A DNA stretch of 64,000 nucleotides from the NCBI GenBank assembly GCA_015075375.1, contig JABTUM010000003.1:558001-622000 (forward strand), in the 5' to 3' direction. The notes beneath the pieces are model-generated. The model was not told where the DNA came from. It was given only the letters and a program-made list of their open reading frames with translations, and ran no database searches. Shown here in pieces: positions 16,476-25,197 of this stretch. Both the position numbers and the translations under genes were made by a program. This stretch comes from Planctomycetota bacterium (GTDB lineage Bacteria > Planctomycetota > SZUA-567 > H5-PLA8). The number at the start of each line of letters is the position of its first letter. The first letter of the stretch is position 1.

Positions 16476-17774
16476 ATGGCGCTCGAAAAACTCGTCATCG
16501 AAGGCGGTCATCCGCTCCGCGGCGAAGTCACCGTCAGCGGTTCCAAGAACGCGGCGCTGCCGATCCTCGCCGCAACTCTTTTGGCCGAAACGCCTTGCGA
16601 TCTCGGCGGCGTACCGCGCCTGCGCGACGTCGACGTCCTCGCCCGCATCCTCGGCGTCCTGGGCATGCAGATCGAACGCGATAAAACCGGCCGCCTGCAC
16701 ACCAAACTGCTCAGCGAAGACTGCAATACCGCGCCCTACGAACTGGTCAGCATGATGCGCGCCAGCTTCTGCGTCCTGGGGCCGCTCCTGGCCAAGCGCG
16801 GTTATGCAAAGGTAAGCCTGCCTGGAGGTTGCGCGATCGGAGACCGGCCGGTCGATCTCCACCTCAAAGGCTTCCGCGCCCTCGGCGCCGAGATCGAAAT
16901 CGAACACGGCTACGTCATCGCCAAAGCCAAACGCCTCCGCGGCGCCAACATCTACCTCGGCGGGCCCAACGGCAGCACCGTCCTCGGTACCGCTAACGTC
17001 ATGATGGCAGCCTGTTTAGCCGACGGCACCACGGTCATCGAACACGCCGCCGTCGAACCCGAGATCGTCGACCTGGCGAACTTCCTCATCGCCATGGGCG
17101 CATCCATCGACGGAGCAGGATCGCACCGCATGACCATCCGCGGCGTGCGGCGCCTCGAAGGCTGCGCACACGACGTGATTCCCGACCGCATCGAGGCCGC
17201 GACCCTGATGATGGCCGCCGCCGCCACGGGCGGGGAAGTCCTCTTTAAGAACATTGATCCCACGCACTTAGAAGCGGTCTTCGATAAGTTCCGCGAGGCC
17301 GGGGTCGGCTTGAACCGCAACTGCAAAACCGTCGCCGTCTCCGGCGCCGAACCGATCCGCGAAGTGGAACTGACCACTCTGCCTTACCCGGGCTTCCCCA
17401 CGGACTTACAAGCGCAGATGATGGCCCTGACGATCATGGGCCGCGGCGCGAGCGTCTTCACCGACAGCATCTTCCCCGACCGCCTGCACCACGTCAGCGA
17501 ATTTAAGCGCATGGGCGCCAAGATCTTACGCGTGAACAACACCTGCGTCGTCCTCGGCGGCACCCCGCTCCAAGCCGCGCCCGTCATGGCCAGCGACCTC
17601 CGCGCCGGCGCGGCCCTCGTCATCGCCGGCCTTTGCGCCCAAGGCGAAACCCACGTCCGCCGCATCTACCACGTCGACCGCGGCCACGAGAACTTCGAAG
17701 GCAAGCTCCGCTCGCTCGGCGCGGTGATCCGCCGCGAGCCCGATGAGGTTCCCGAAAAGCCGCCTGCGGTATAA
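16476..17774 (+). CDS. murA: UDP-N-acetylglucosamine 1-carboxyvinyltransferase
   Basis: 432 residues, full length. It transfers enolpyruvate from phosphoenolpyruvate to UDP-GlcNAc, the first committed step of peptidoglycan synthesis, in the cytoplasm. Family markers: SGSKNAALPI (with the substrate-contacting lysine at 24), the catalytic loop LPGGCAIGDRPVDLH with Cys119 (the fosfomycin-target cysteine is present), and later GFPTDLQAQ and VFTDSIFPDRLHHVSEF. A peptidoglycan gene indicates a walled cell, relevant because peptidoglycan in Planctomycetota was long disputed. It stands alone, convergent with the VWA gene 10 bases away. Confidence 0.97.
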   Translation: MALEKLVIEGGHPLRGEVTVSGSKNAALPILAATLLAETPCDLGGVPRLRDVDVLARILGVLGMQIERDKTGRLHTKLLSEDCNTAPYELVSMMRASFCVLGPLLAKRGYAKVSLPGGCAIGDRPVDLHLKGFRALGAEIEIEHGYVIAKAKRLRGANIYLGGPNGSTVLGTANVMMAACLADGTTVIEHAAVEPEIVDLANFLIAMGASIDGAGSHRMTIRGVRRLEGCAHDVIPDRIEAATLMMAAAATGGEVLFKNIDPTHLEAVFDKFREAGVGLNRNCKTVAVSGAEPIREVELTTLPYPGFPTDLQAQMMALTIMGRGASVFTDSIFPDRLHHVSEFKRMGAKILRVNNTCVVLGGTPLQAAPVMASDLRAGAALVIAGLCAQGETHVRRIYHVDRGHENFEGKLRSLGAVIRREPDEVPEKPPAV

Positions 17775-17784
17775 GGTTAGACGT

Positions 17785-18894
17785 TCAACGCACGCTGCGG
17801 CGGCGGTTGCGGACGTAATCCACGAACAGGAACTGACCCAGCTTCCCCAGCCCCGTGTAGTACGCGCGGCCGTGGTTGATCGCGGTCAAGTCTTCCACAA
17901 ACTGCACCAGCACCGGATCGTCCGTTACCATAAAGGTAGTGATGGGAATGTTTTTGCGCCGGCACTGCGCGGCTTCGTCCAGCGTACGGTTCACGATCCG
18001 CGGATTCAGCCACGGCCCCGAATCCATCATCCGCCGGCCGTCCTCGTCGAGCACCGTGGGCTTGCCGTCGGTGATCAGGAAGATCTGCCGGTTGGGGCTG
18101 CGCACACGGAGCAACTGCTTCCGCGCCATCTCGATCGCCGCTTTCGTATTCGTGTGGTACGGACCGTAACTTAAATACGGAACTTCCTTTAGCGGAACCT
18201 CCACGGCGTCGTCGCCGAAGGCGATCACGATCAGCTTATCCTTCGGGAAGCGCGTCTGGATCAGTTCCACCAAGCCCATCGCCACTTTGCGCGCCGGCGT
18301 CATGCGGTCTTCGCCGTAGAGCACCATGCTGTGGCTGCAATCGACGAGCAGCGCCGTGGCGCATGCCGCGCTCAATTCGGTCTCGTAAACCGCCAAGTCT
18401 TCTTCGGTTACGGAAATCTCGCTCTGCCCCTCGCCCAAGCTGCGCCGGACCGCATTGTTCAGCGAATCGGTCGGCGAAATACTGAACAGGTCGTCGCCGA
18501 ACGCATACGGGCGCACCTCGGTCTGGCGTTCGACCCCCGGCCCCGTCGCGCGGCTGCGGTGATCCCCGGCCGCTCCGCCGCTCATGTTGCGGAAGATCTC
18601 CGTCAGCGCCTCGTGCCGCAGCGCCTTCTCGCCCTTCGGCGTCAGCGAGGCCTTCCCCGCAGGCCCATCGCGCTTGATCTGCCCGTCGCCTTCCAGCAGC
18701 TTCTTGAACTTCTCGAGGTCTAAATCCTGGCCCCATATGTTGTAACGCTGCGCGATCTTATCGAGCCACTCCAGCGCCTGCTCCGCGTCGCCGGCGGTCT
18801 TGGCGAGCAACTCACGGAAGAGTTTAAAGAGATCTTTAAGGAGCTGTTCCTGCCGCTCCTTCTGGCGATCCCAATCGGAATAAAGAAAGCGCAT
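17785..18894 (-). CDS. VWA domain protein
   Basis: 369 residues from ATG at 18894. The N-terminal 160 residues are charged and helical (DWDRQKERQEQLLKDLFKLFRELLAK). The C-terminal half is a von Willebrand factor A domain with an intact metal-ion-dependent adhesion site: LLVDCSHSMVLYGED (DxSxS), a later threonine, and FLITDGKPT. It is cytoplasmic, as no signal or membrane segment is visible. Proteins with this N-terminal plus VWA layout are usually encoded with a MoxR-type AAA ATPase or a magnesium-chelatase-like protein; none lies in this window, so the partner is elsewhere or outside. No strong ribosome binding site. The longer in-frame extension upstream overlaps the divergent redoxin leader and is not favoured. 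Confidence 0.85.
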   Translation of the reverse strand: MRFLYSDWDRQKERQEQLLKDLFKLFRELLAKTAGDAEQALEWLDKIAQRYNIWGQDLDLEKFKKLLEGDGQIKRDGPAGKASLTPKGEKALRHEALTEIFRNMSGGAAGDHRSRATGPGVERQTEVRPYAFGDDLFSISPTDSLNNAVRRSLGEGQSEISVTEEDLAVYETELSAACATALLVDCSHSMVLYGEDRMTPARKVAMGLVELIQTRFPKDKLIVIAFGDDAVEVPLKEVPYLSYGPYHTNTKAAIEMARKQLLRVRSPNRQIFLITDGKPTVLDEDGRRMMDSGPWLNPRIVNRTLDEAAQCRRKNIPITTFMVTDDPVLVQFVEDLTAINHGRAYYTGLGKLGQFLFVDYVRNRRRSVR

Positions 18895-19030
18895 GAGCGA
18901 AGCGTCCGAGTACCGGAGGCAGCTTACCGGATGCCGCGCGCGAATGACAGCCCGCGCCGCACCCGAACGCAATCTGGCTCCAGAGCGGAAGTTGGAGTAC
19001 GCTGATCGCCTTCATCTGCGGAGTCCCACG

Positions 19031-19615
19031 ATGCGCAAACTCAGGCCCGTTCGAATCTGGATCGCGGCATTCCTGCTGCTGAGCGGCTTCGTGCACGCCG
19101 GAGAATCGGCCAAGCTCGCGATCGGCGCGGACGTACCGGACTTCAAGATCACCGACCTGGACGGCGCGGAACGCTCCTGGCGCGAGTTGCAGGGCGAAGC
19201 TAAACGCCCGCTGGTGCTGGTCTTCTGGTGCACGTACTGCGGCAGTTGCCGGCAGTTCGAAGCCGATATCGCAAAGCTGGCCAAGACGTACCAGGCTCAA
19301 GCGGCGATCTACGCGCTGGATGCCAACGCCGACGACAGCGCCGCCGACGTGAAGCGTTTTCTCGAACACCGCAAAGACTTGGCGCTGCCCGTCTTGCTCG
19401 ATCCGGGCGCCAAAGTGGCCGACCTGTTCCGCATCGCGACCACCACCACCGCGATCGTCATCGACGGCGACGGCAAGCTGCGTTACCGCGGGCGGCTCCA
19501 TGCGGGCGAGCAGAAAGCCTTTACGGAGAATGCGCTTAAAGCTTTGCTCAACAAGCAGATCGTCGATCCCTCCGAAACCCCGGAAGGCGGCTGCTCGATC
19601 GTGCGCAAGCGCTGA
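19031..19615 (+). CDS. Secreted thioredoxin-like (TlpA/redoxin) protein
   Basis: 194 residues from ATG with GGAG seven bases upstream. A signal peptide covers about residues 1-24 (IWIAAFLLLSGFVHA-GE), so the protein works in the periplasm. A redoxin domain follows: ADVPDFKITDLDGAERSWREL, then LVFWCTYCGSCRQFEADI. The active-site region has cysteines in a CxxCxxC arrangement instead of a plain CxxC, so the reactive pair is either C-T-Y-C or C-G-S-C. The fold continues with VLLDPGAKVADLFRIATTTTAIVIDGDGKLRYRG. It is divergent from the VWA gene. It is likely a thiol-disulfide reductase or peroxidase; the electron donor is unknown. Confidence 0.85.
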   Translation: MRKLRPVRIWIAAFLLLSGFVHAGESAKLAIGADVPDFKITDLDGAERSWRELQGEAKRPLVLVFWCTYCGSCRQFEADIAKLAKTYQAQAAIYALDANADDSAADVKRFLEHRKDLALPVLLDPGAKVADLFRIATTTTAIVIDGDGKLRYRGRLHAGEQKAFTENALKALLNKQIVDPSETPEGGCSIVRKR

Positions 19616-19638
19616 CGGCTTCGAATCCCCGCGCTTAA

Positions 19639-19664
19639 AATCCAAAATCGAGAATCCAAAATCG
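19639..19664 (+). repeat. Short direct repeat AATCCAAAATCG x2
   Basis: An exact 12-base repeat with a 14-base period, between the redoxin stop and the GntR-SBP regulator start. It could be part of the regulator promoter; no further copies were noticed. Confidence 0.6.
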
Positions 19665-19684
19665 CCCCGGCTGCGTTAAGCTGC

Positions 19685-19698
19685 CTGCATACATGCAC
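19685..19698. promoter_or_regulatory. Candidate operator CTGCATACATGCAC upstream of the GntR-SBP regulator
   Basis: 13 of 14 bases match the perfect inverted repeat at 21269-21282. It sits 15 bases ahead of the start codon of the GntR-type regulator, a position suited to autorepression. The core reads CTGCAT-AC-ATGCA. Confidence 0.65.
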
Positions 19699-19712
19699 CG
19701 AGGCGCCGGGTG

Positions 19713-21167
19713 ATGGCTCGTCCCAAATCCGCTCCCAAGAAGCCCCGCCGCAAAGCGCCGCCCGATCCGCGCCCGCTGTACCTCCAACTGATGGACCTGC
19801 TGCGCGCATCCATCCGCGAACAGAACCTCTTGCCCGGCGCGCGCTTACCCAGCGAGCGCGAACTGATGCGCACGCACCGCATGAGCTACCCGACGGTGAC
19901 GCGAGCGCTGCGCGAACTGGCGCACGAAGGCGTCCTCGAACGCCGCCAAGGCAAAGGCACCTTCCTTAAAGAGCGGCCGGTCTCGGCGGCCTCCGCGGCG
20001 GCGGCGCGGGACGAGGTGACGCTGGGTGGGCCGTTTCCGCCGATGGACCACCTGCAAGTCAGCGCGATTCTGGAGCGCTTCGCGCGCGAACACCCCGAGA
20101 TCCGCGTGCGCGTGGAGAACGGCGACCGGGCCGGCGAAGCCGATATCTTTCGGACGATCGGGAATCACTCCTGGGCCGTGGCCCAACGCGCCGCGCCGTT
20201 GGACGCCTATACCGCGGCGCTGCCCGAAAAAGACCGCCCGCATCCCCAAGCGCTGGAACTCTTTCGCCACGACGGCCGCCAAGTCGGTATGCCGCGCAGC
20301 TTTGCCGCGTGCGTGCTGTACTTCCGGCGCGATCTGTTCCGAGCGGCGGGGCTGGCCGAACCTTCGGCCGAGTGGACCTGGGACGACTTGCGCGCGGCGG
20401 CCGTGGCGCTGAACGATCCCCAGCACGGGCGGATGGGGCTGGGCATCGTCCCGGCGATCAGCCACCTGATGCCGTACCTCTGGCAGTCCGGCGGCGGACT
20501 GTGGGATCACGCGGCGCGGCAGTGCCTGCTCGACACGCCGCCCACGCAACGGGCGCTGGCCTTTTACCGCGAGCTGTATGTCCTGGGGCCGGCCGACCTG
20601 CGCATTCGCGGCGAAGGCGGCCATTCCGCCTTCGAACGCTTCGCGCGCGGCGAGGTGGCGATGCTGATTTGGGGCGGGCACTTGGCGGCGCGGCTGCGTT
20701 CCGAACCGGCCACGTGTCCGGAAGGCGAAGCCTGGAGCGTGGCGCCCCTGCCGAGCGGCCCGGCGGAATGCCGGGGCGCGTTTCCGGCCCCCGGAGCGAC
20801 GGTCTTTTTCAGCGAAGGGCTGTGTGTGCACAAGCGCGCCGAGCACGACCCGCGCGTCTGGACGCTCTTGCGCGCGCTCACCGGATTGGACGCGGCCCGC
20901 GACCTCTCCGCCCAAGGCTACCGGCTGGCCGCCCTTCCGGCGGCTTGGGAGCGCGATGCGATTACGGCGCAGTTCGAGCGAACCTTGAGCGCGGGGCGTT
21001 TGATTTACGAGGCGCGCCAACCGGCCCTGTACGCCAAAGCCAACTGGGCGCTCTCGGCGCTCTTTACCACAGACGCCCCCACCGAAGCGGTCGTGAAGGA
21101 AGCCGGGGCGATCCTTCAAGAACTGCTGGACCACGGCGGCGAAGCCGGATTGCAAGCCACGGAATGA
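19713..21167 (+). CDS. GntR-type regulator fused to an extracellular solute-binding-protein domain
   Basis: 484 residues. Residues about 20-95 form a GntR winged helix (PLYLQLMDLLRASIREQNLLPGARLPSERELMRTHRMSYPTVTRALRELAHEGVLERRQGKGTFL). From about residue 115 the chain resembles an ABC-transporter sugar-binding protein (MalE/UgpB type): LERFAREHPEIRVRVE, ADIFRTIG, YFRRDLFRAAGLAEPSAEWTWDDLRAAA, MGLGIVPAIS, LMPYLWQSGGGLWD, FERFARGEVAMLIWGG. There is no signal peptide, so the binding domain is a cytoplasmic sensor, probably for a mono- or oligosaccharide. Start: ATG at 19713, directly after an in-frame GTG. A shared operator and the lyase gene downstream point to regulation of polysaccharide use. 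Confidence 0.88.
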   Translation: MARPKSAPKKPRRKAPPDPRPLYLQLMDLLRASIREQNLLPGARLPSERELMRTHRMSYPTVTRALRELAHEGVLERRQGKGTFLKERPVSAASAAAARDEVTLGGPFPPMDHLQVSAILERFAREHPEIRVRVENGDRAGEADIFRTIGNHSWAVAQRAAPLDAYTAALPEKDRPHPQALELFRHDGRQVGMPRSFAACVLYFRRDLFRAAGLAEPSAEWTWDDLRAAAVALNDPQHGRMGLGIVPAISHLMPYLWQSGGGLWDHAARQCLLDTPPTQRALAFYRELYVLGPADLRIRGEGGHSAFERFARGEVAMLIWGGHLAARLRSEPATCPEGEAWSVAPLPSGPAECRGAFPAPGATVFFSEGLCVHKRAEHDPRVWTLLRALTGLDAARDLSAQGYRLAALPAAWERDAITAQFERTLSAGRLIYEARQPALYAKANWALSALFTTDAPTEAVVKEAGAILQELLDHGGEAGLQATE

Positions 21168-21268
21168 ATCTTTAACTCGTTGGACAGTCAAAGGTTGACA
21201 GAAGGTTCGGGCGCGATTCGCACTTTTCCATGCGCGCCCCGAAAGAGCTGGTGTAGACCACAGCATGA

Positions 21269-21282
21269 CTGCATACATGCAG
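21269..21282. promoter_or_regulatory. Candidate operator CTGCATACATGCAG upstream of the lyase gene
   Basis: A perfect inverted repeat (CTGCAT and ATGCAG around AC), 31 bases ahead of the lyase start codon. A near-identical copy precedes the gene for the neighbouring GntR-type regulator. Two 14-base sites this similar, each immediately before a start codon in the same locus, are best explained as binding sites of that regulator. Confidence 0.7.
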
Positions 21283-21312
21283 TTATCCGAGTGCTTCAAG
21301 CGAGGACCGCAC

Positions 21313-24300
21313 ATGCTACGACTCACTCTTTTGGCCCTGGGACTTGCGGTATGGTGCGGAGGAGCCCTTAGCGCCGCCGAGCGCGTGCCGTTGCGCCTGA
21401 GCCTGCCCGACGGCGCGCCCCCGGCGGTGCCGGTTCCGGTGGCCGGAGGGGTGCCTTTCGCGCGCGGAACCTTGGCTTCGGCCGACGCCGTCCGGCTGCT
21501 CCAAGGCGGGCAGGAAATCCCCAGCCAGATTACGCGCACGGCGGCCTGGCCCGACGGAAGCGTGAAGTGGGTCCTGGTGGAGACGGTTCTGGCCGGGAAC
21601 GCGAAGGACTTGGCGCTGGAGTTCGGCGCGGGCGTGACGCGCGCGGCGGTGAGCGACCCGATCGCCGCGAAGCTCGAGGGGGCGGACGCCGTGGTGAGCG
21701 GCGGCGGCATCGCCGCTCGCGTGAACAAAGCCACGCCGGCGGTGCTGGACGAGTTGAGCATTAAAGGCAAGGCCATCGCCACGCCGGAGCAGCCCGTAAA
21801 GCTGGTCCTGGACACGCTGCGCACGGAAAACGGCTCAGAACGCGGCGGCGAGACGCTCCCGGTGCTGAACTACGTCTGCCGCGATCCGAAGGCGCAGATG
21901 GAACGCGGCGCGATCGTGCTCGACGAAGTGGCCGTCGAATCGGCCGGCCCGGTCCGCGCGACGGTGCTCTTGCGCGGGCACGCGGCCTTCAAGCGCCTGG
22001 GCGCGACGCTCCCGGCGAAGCTGCGCGAGCGCGCGGAGACGGGCCAACTGCCATTCTCGCTGCGCCTGCACTTCTACCGCGGGACGGGGATCGTCTACGG
22101 CGAGCACCAGATTGTCTTTGCCGGGGAGCCGGACAACGACTTCATCGCCAACTGGGCGCTGGTCTGGCCGGGTCAGGCGGGCGAGCGCGGGACGCTGACG
22201 CTGGAACCGGGCCTCAACCTGGAGTCGAGCGCCGCCGGCCTCAAGGCTCCGGCCAAGCAGGAACGGCTGTGCTGGGCGCCGACGGCCGCGGGCCTAGGGC
22301 TGATCCGCGACGGCTGGTACGAGCGTCCGTGCGGGATCGCGGCGCGCGAAGGCGCGGCGTGGATCGAATTCTGGCCGCGCGAGGCGGGCGTCTTCGACCT
22401 GCGGCGCTATGCGCGGGAGTACGCGGTGGGCGAGAGCTACGATCCGCGTAAACCCGAGCAGGCCAAGAACTTCGGTCAGGTGGCGGCGTACGGAATCGCC
22501 AAGAGCCACCGTTTCGTGATGAGCTTCGACGGGGGCGACCGCGCGGCGGCGGCGCAGGCCCTGAGCGGACGTGCGCTGCTGGCGGCGGCGCCGGGCTGGT
22601 ACGCCAAGAGCGAAGCGCTGGGCCCGTTCGCGCCGGAACAGACGAGCGGCCCCTTCGCGGCGCTGGATGCGCAGACGCGGCGCGAACTGGACTTTCACCT
22701 CTTCTGCCAGGACCTGTACCGCTGGCACGGCAAGCTCGAGTACGGTTACTGGCAGTCGCGCTTCGGGCAGGTGCACCGGCACGACCGCTGGGACAACGAC
22801 TACGGGCGCTGGGGCTGGGCGCTGAACGACGGCGCCGGGCGGATCGGGCACATCCTGATGCTGGAGTACCTGCGCACGGGCGAACGGCGCTATTTCGAGG
22901 CCGGCGATGCCTTCAATCGAGTGAACTTCGATACGAACATGGTCCATACCGAATACCACATGGAAAACGCGCAAGGCTGGTGGGTGGCCAAAGGGAGCAG
23001 CCACCGGCACAACGTCCAGCCCTTCGGCTGCCCGTACATCGGGATGCGCGGCAGTTACCCCGTAGGCCAGCGCATCCTGCATCTGCTCACCGGCGACGGC
23101 GTGATCGCCGACGGGCTGGAAATCGTGAGCGACGCGGCGTGGCAGTACACGAACGGTTCGGGCTCGCGGCTGTGCAACAGCGGCGGGAGCGACGGGCAAG
23201 GCAGCGGCGCGAACGCGCTCTTGTGGAAGCACGAGACGACGGGCGAGAAGAAATACCTCGACGCCTGCGGGAAGATGCTCGACACGAGCGGGCTGGTGCC
23301 GCCGGCCGCGGGCAAGGGTCTGGGCTACGGGCCTTCGTTCGGGCTCTTTAACGCGGCGGGCGAATACGCGGACCTCGCGGGGGACGATGCGTTCAAGCAG
23401 CGCGTGGTGGAACTGGGCAAACGCGGCGCGGCGGAAAAGGACAGCGCGGCGTTCCTGTACGCCATCGCCATGGCCTACCGCTTCAGCAAAGACGCCTCCC
23501 TGAAGGCGAAGCTCGAAAGCACGCTCAGCGAATTGAACCACGCGCGGGACACCTCGCTCAGCGCGCTGCCTCCGGCGCAGTGGCCCGGACACGCCGGCCC
23601 GCGGACGGCGAACCTGAAAGCGGGCGAGACGCGGGACTACCCCTACGCGCTGGGCGTATTGAGCGCGCCGGCTGGAACCGAGTGGCCGCAAGCGCAGGCC
23701 TTCCCGGCGGCATGGCCGGCGCGCGCCCCGAAAGACTGGTACGCACCGGGCGGCGCGCAGCAGCCGAACGAAGCGGCCTTCCCGGCGGCCGGGCTCCCGG
23801 CGCCGAAGGGCGCGAACGGCGGATCGCTCGAAGCCGGCGCGGCGAAGTGGACCGCGAAAGCGGGCTTGGCCGACGGCGTGGACGTCGGCGGCGCGCAGCC
23901 GCTGGCCGCGCCGATCCAGGCGTACGTGGCGCTGGCGTCCGCCCATGCCGACGACCCGCGGCTGGCGGGCAATTACGCGGAACACGCGTCGAAATGGGAA
24001 GCGCTGGGCGAGGGCGGCGAAGGCGCGCTGGCCGCCAAAGGCGCGGCGGGGCCGGCCCAGGTGAGCGCCCGGATGCAGGCCGTCACGGTGGACGGCGCGC
24101 CGGCGGTGCGAATCGCGGTGAGCTGCCAAGTTCCGGCCGGATCGGGCCGCGTGGCGCATTGGGGCGTGCGGGTGCCCTTGAAGCTGAGCGGGAACGGACA
24201 CGCGCTGACGGTGACGCGTCCCGGCGCCTTCCGGCTCGAACGGACGCGCTTGAACCAGAACGACGAGCAGATTCCGTCCTGGCTGGCGGCGATGGAAGGG

Positions 24301-24960
24301 CGCGAGAACCAGCCGCACTGGCCGCTCTGGCGGCGCGCGGGGCTGGAAGTCGGTCCCGGGAACGGCTACCGCGTCTGGCATGCCTCCGAAGACAACGTCG
24401 CGCCGGTCTGCGTGGATTCGGGCGAAGGCGCTCCGAACTGGCTGGACGTGACGGACCGCGGCGCCAAGCCGGCGTGGGGCGTGACGGCGCGGTTGCTGCG
24501 CGGAACGGACTTCGCCGAGCGGCAGAGCGTGCGCGTGAACCTCGAAAGCGGGCTGTTGGAGATCCAGTTCCATAGCGCGGCCGCCGCGCCGGTCGAAGAA
24601 GCCGCGGCGGCGAAGGGCTTGCACGGGATCTGCGAATTGAGCTTCCACGACGGGTGGCGCCCGCCGCTCTCGAAGCCCGAGCTGACGGCGGCGCAGTACG
24701 AGAAGTTCGTCGCGGACCTGGACTACGGCGAGAACTACGGGCTGAGCGCCAACCGCTTCGGGTTCTCGAATACGCATAAGGTGAAAGGGAAGCAATGGAT
24801 GGACAAGCTGCGTGACGTGGGGATCGAGCCGCGCGAGATTCTGTACAGCATGGATCGCGGGGATGGGTTGGCGAAGCATTTCGAGAAGCTGGGCGTGGCG
24901 TACGACGCGAACGACAAGGAAGGTTCGATCCGGAAGCTGTTGGAGCACTATCGGAAGTAA
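21313..24960 (+). CDS. Secreted PcRGLX/YetA-like polysaccharide lyase
   Basis: 1215 residues from ATG with GAGGA upstream. The signal peptide covers about residues 1-22 (LLALGLAVWCGGALSA-AE). The N-terminal region (LRLSLPDGAPPAVPVPVAGGVPFARG, WPDGSVKWVLVE) matches the RIFT-barrel-type first domain of PcRGLX/YetA-like exo-rhamnogalacturonan lyases (PL26-like). A helical toroid-like middle follows (LDFHLFCQDLYRWHGKLEYGYWQSRFGQVHRHDRWDNDYGRWGWALNDGAGRIGHILMLEYLRTG, then NAQGWWVAKGSSHRHNVQPFG). The region from about residue 820 is beta-rich, and the last 100 residues are helical with KPELTAAQYEKFVADLDYG. The actual substrate is not determinable from sequence. It is probably controlled by the upstream GntR-type regulator. 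Confidence 0.8.
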   Translation: MLRLTLLALGLAVWCGGALSAAERVPLRLSLPDGAPPAVPVPVAGGVPFARGTLASADAVRLLQGGQEIPSQITRTAAWPDGSVKWVLVETVLAGNAKDLALEFGAGVTRAAVSDPIAAKLEGADAVVSGGGIAARVNKATPAVLDELSIKGKAIATPEQPVKLVLDTLRTENGSERGGETLPVLNYVCRDPKAQMERGAIVLDEVAVESAGPVRATVLLRGHAAFKRLGATLPAKLRERAETGQLPFSLRLHFYRGTGIVYGEHQIVFAGEPDNDFIANWALVWPGQAGERGTLTLEPGLNLESSAAGLKAPAKQERLCWAPTAAGLGLIRDGWYERPCGIAAREGAAWIEFWPREAGVFDLRRYAREYAVGESYDPRKPEQAKNFGQVAAYGIAKSHRFVMSFDGGDRAAAAQALSGRALLAAAPGWYAKSEALGPFAPEQTSGPFAALDAQTRRELDFHLFCQDLYRWHGKLEYGYWQSRFGQVHRHDRWDNDYGRWGWALNDGAGRIGHILMLEYLRTGERRYFEAGDAFNRVNFDTNMVHTEYHMENAQGWWVAKGSSHRHNVQPFGCPYIGMRGSYPVGQRILHLLTGDGVIADGLEIVSDAAWQYTNGSGSRLCNSGGSDGQGSGANALLWKHETTGEKKYLDACGKMLDTSGLVPPAAGKGLGYGPSFGLFNAAGEYADLAGDDAFKQRVVELGKRGAAEKDSAAFLYAIAMAYRFSKDASLKAKLESTLSELNHARDTSLSALPPAQWPGHAGPRTANLKAGETRDYPYALGVLSAPAGTEWPQAQAFPAAWPARAPKDWYAPGGAQQPNEAAFPAAGLPAPKGANGGSLEAGAAKWTAKAGLADGVDVGGAQPLAAPIQAYVALASAHADDPRLAGNYAEHASKWEALGEGGEGALAAKGAAGPAQVSARMQAVTVDGAPAVRIAVSCQVPAGSGRVAHWGVRVPLKLSGNGHALTVTRPGAFRLERTRLNQNDEQIPSWLAAMEGRENQPHWPLWRRAGLEVGPGNGYRVWHASEDNVAPVCVDSGEGAPNWLDVTDRGAKPAWGVTARLLRGTDFAERQSVRVNLESGLLEIQFHSAAAAPVEEAAAAKGLHGICELSFHDGWRPPLSKPELTAAQYEKFVADLDYGENYGLSANRFGFSNTHKVKGKQWMDKLRDVGIEPREILYSMDRGDGLAKHFEKLGVAYDANDKEGSIRKLLEHYRK

Positions 24961-25062
24961 GGGGGCCGAATTGAATCTGGTTCGGTTAACGCCAGCCTGT
25001 TGATCGTTTTATACGACGTTTACGGGCACGCAGAATGTCTTCATGCACGTGTAGACTTGCAG

Positions 25063-25089
25063 TTGCACTCTTTCCTGCCCGGCTAGAAT
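25063..25089 (+). promoter_or_regulatory. Possible sigma-70-type promoter of pgi
   Basis: TTGCAC (25063-25068) and TAGAAT (25084-25089) are separated by 15 bases, shorter than the usual 16-18, about 110 bases before the pgi start. Plausible but unproven. Confidence 0.3.
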
Positions 25090-25197
25090 CGCGCGCGTAT
25101 CCGGATGTTCCTTGAACCTCAACCCGTCGTGCGGCGCGGGCGGCCCGATACGCAAAAGGGCTTGCCGGAGCGCCGCACCGCCACGAAAGGAAGCCCC

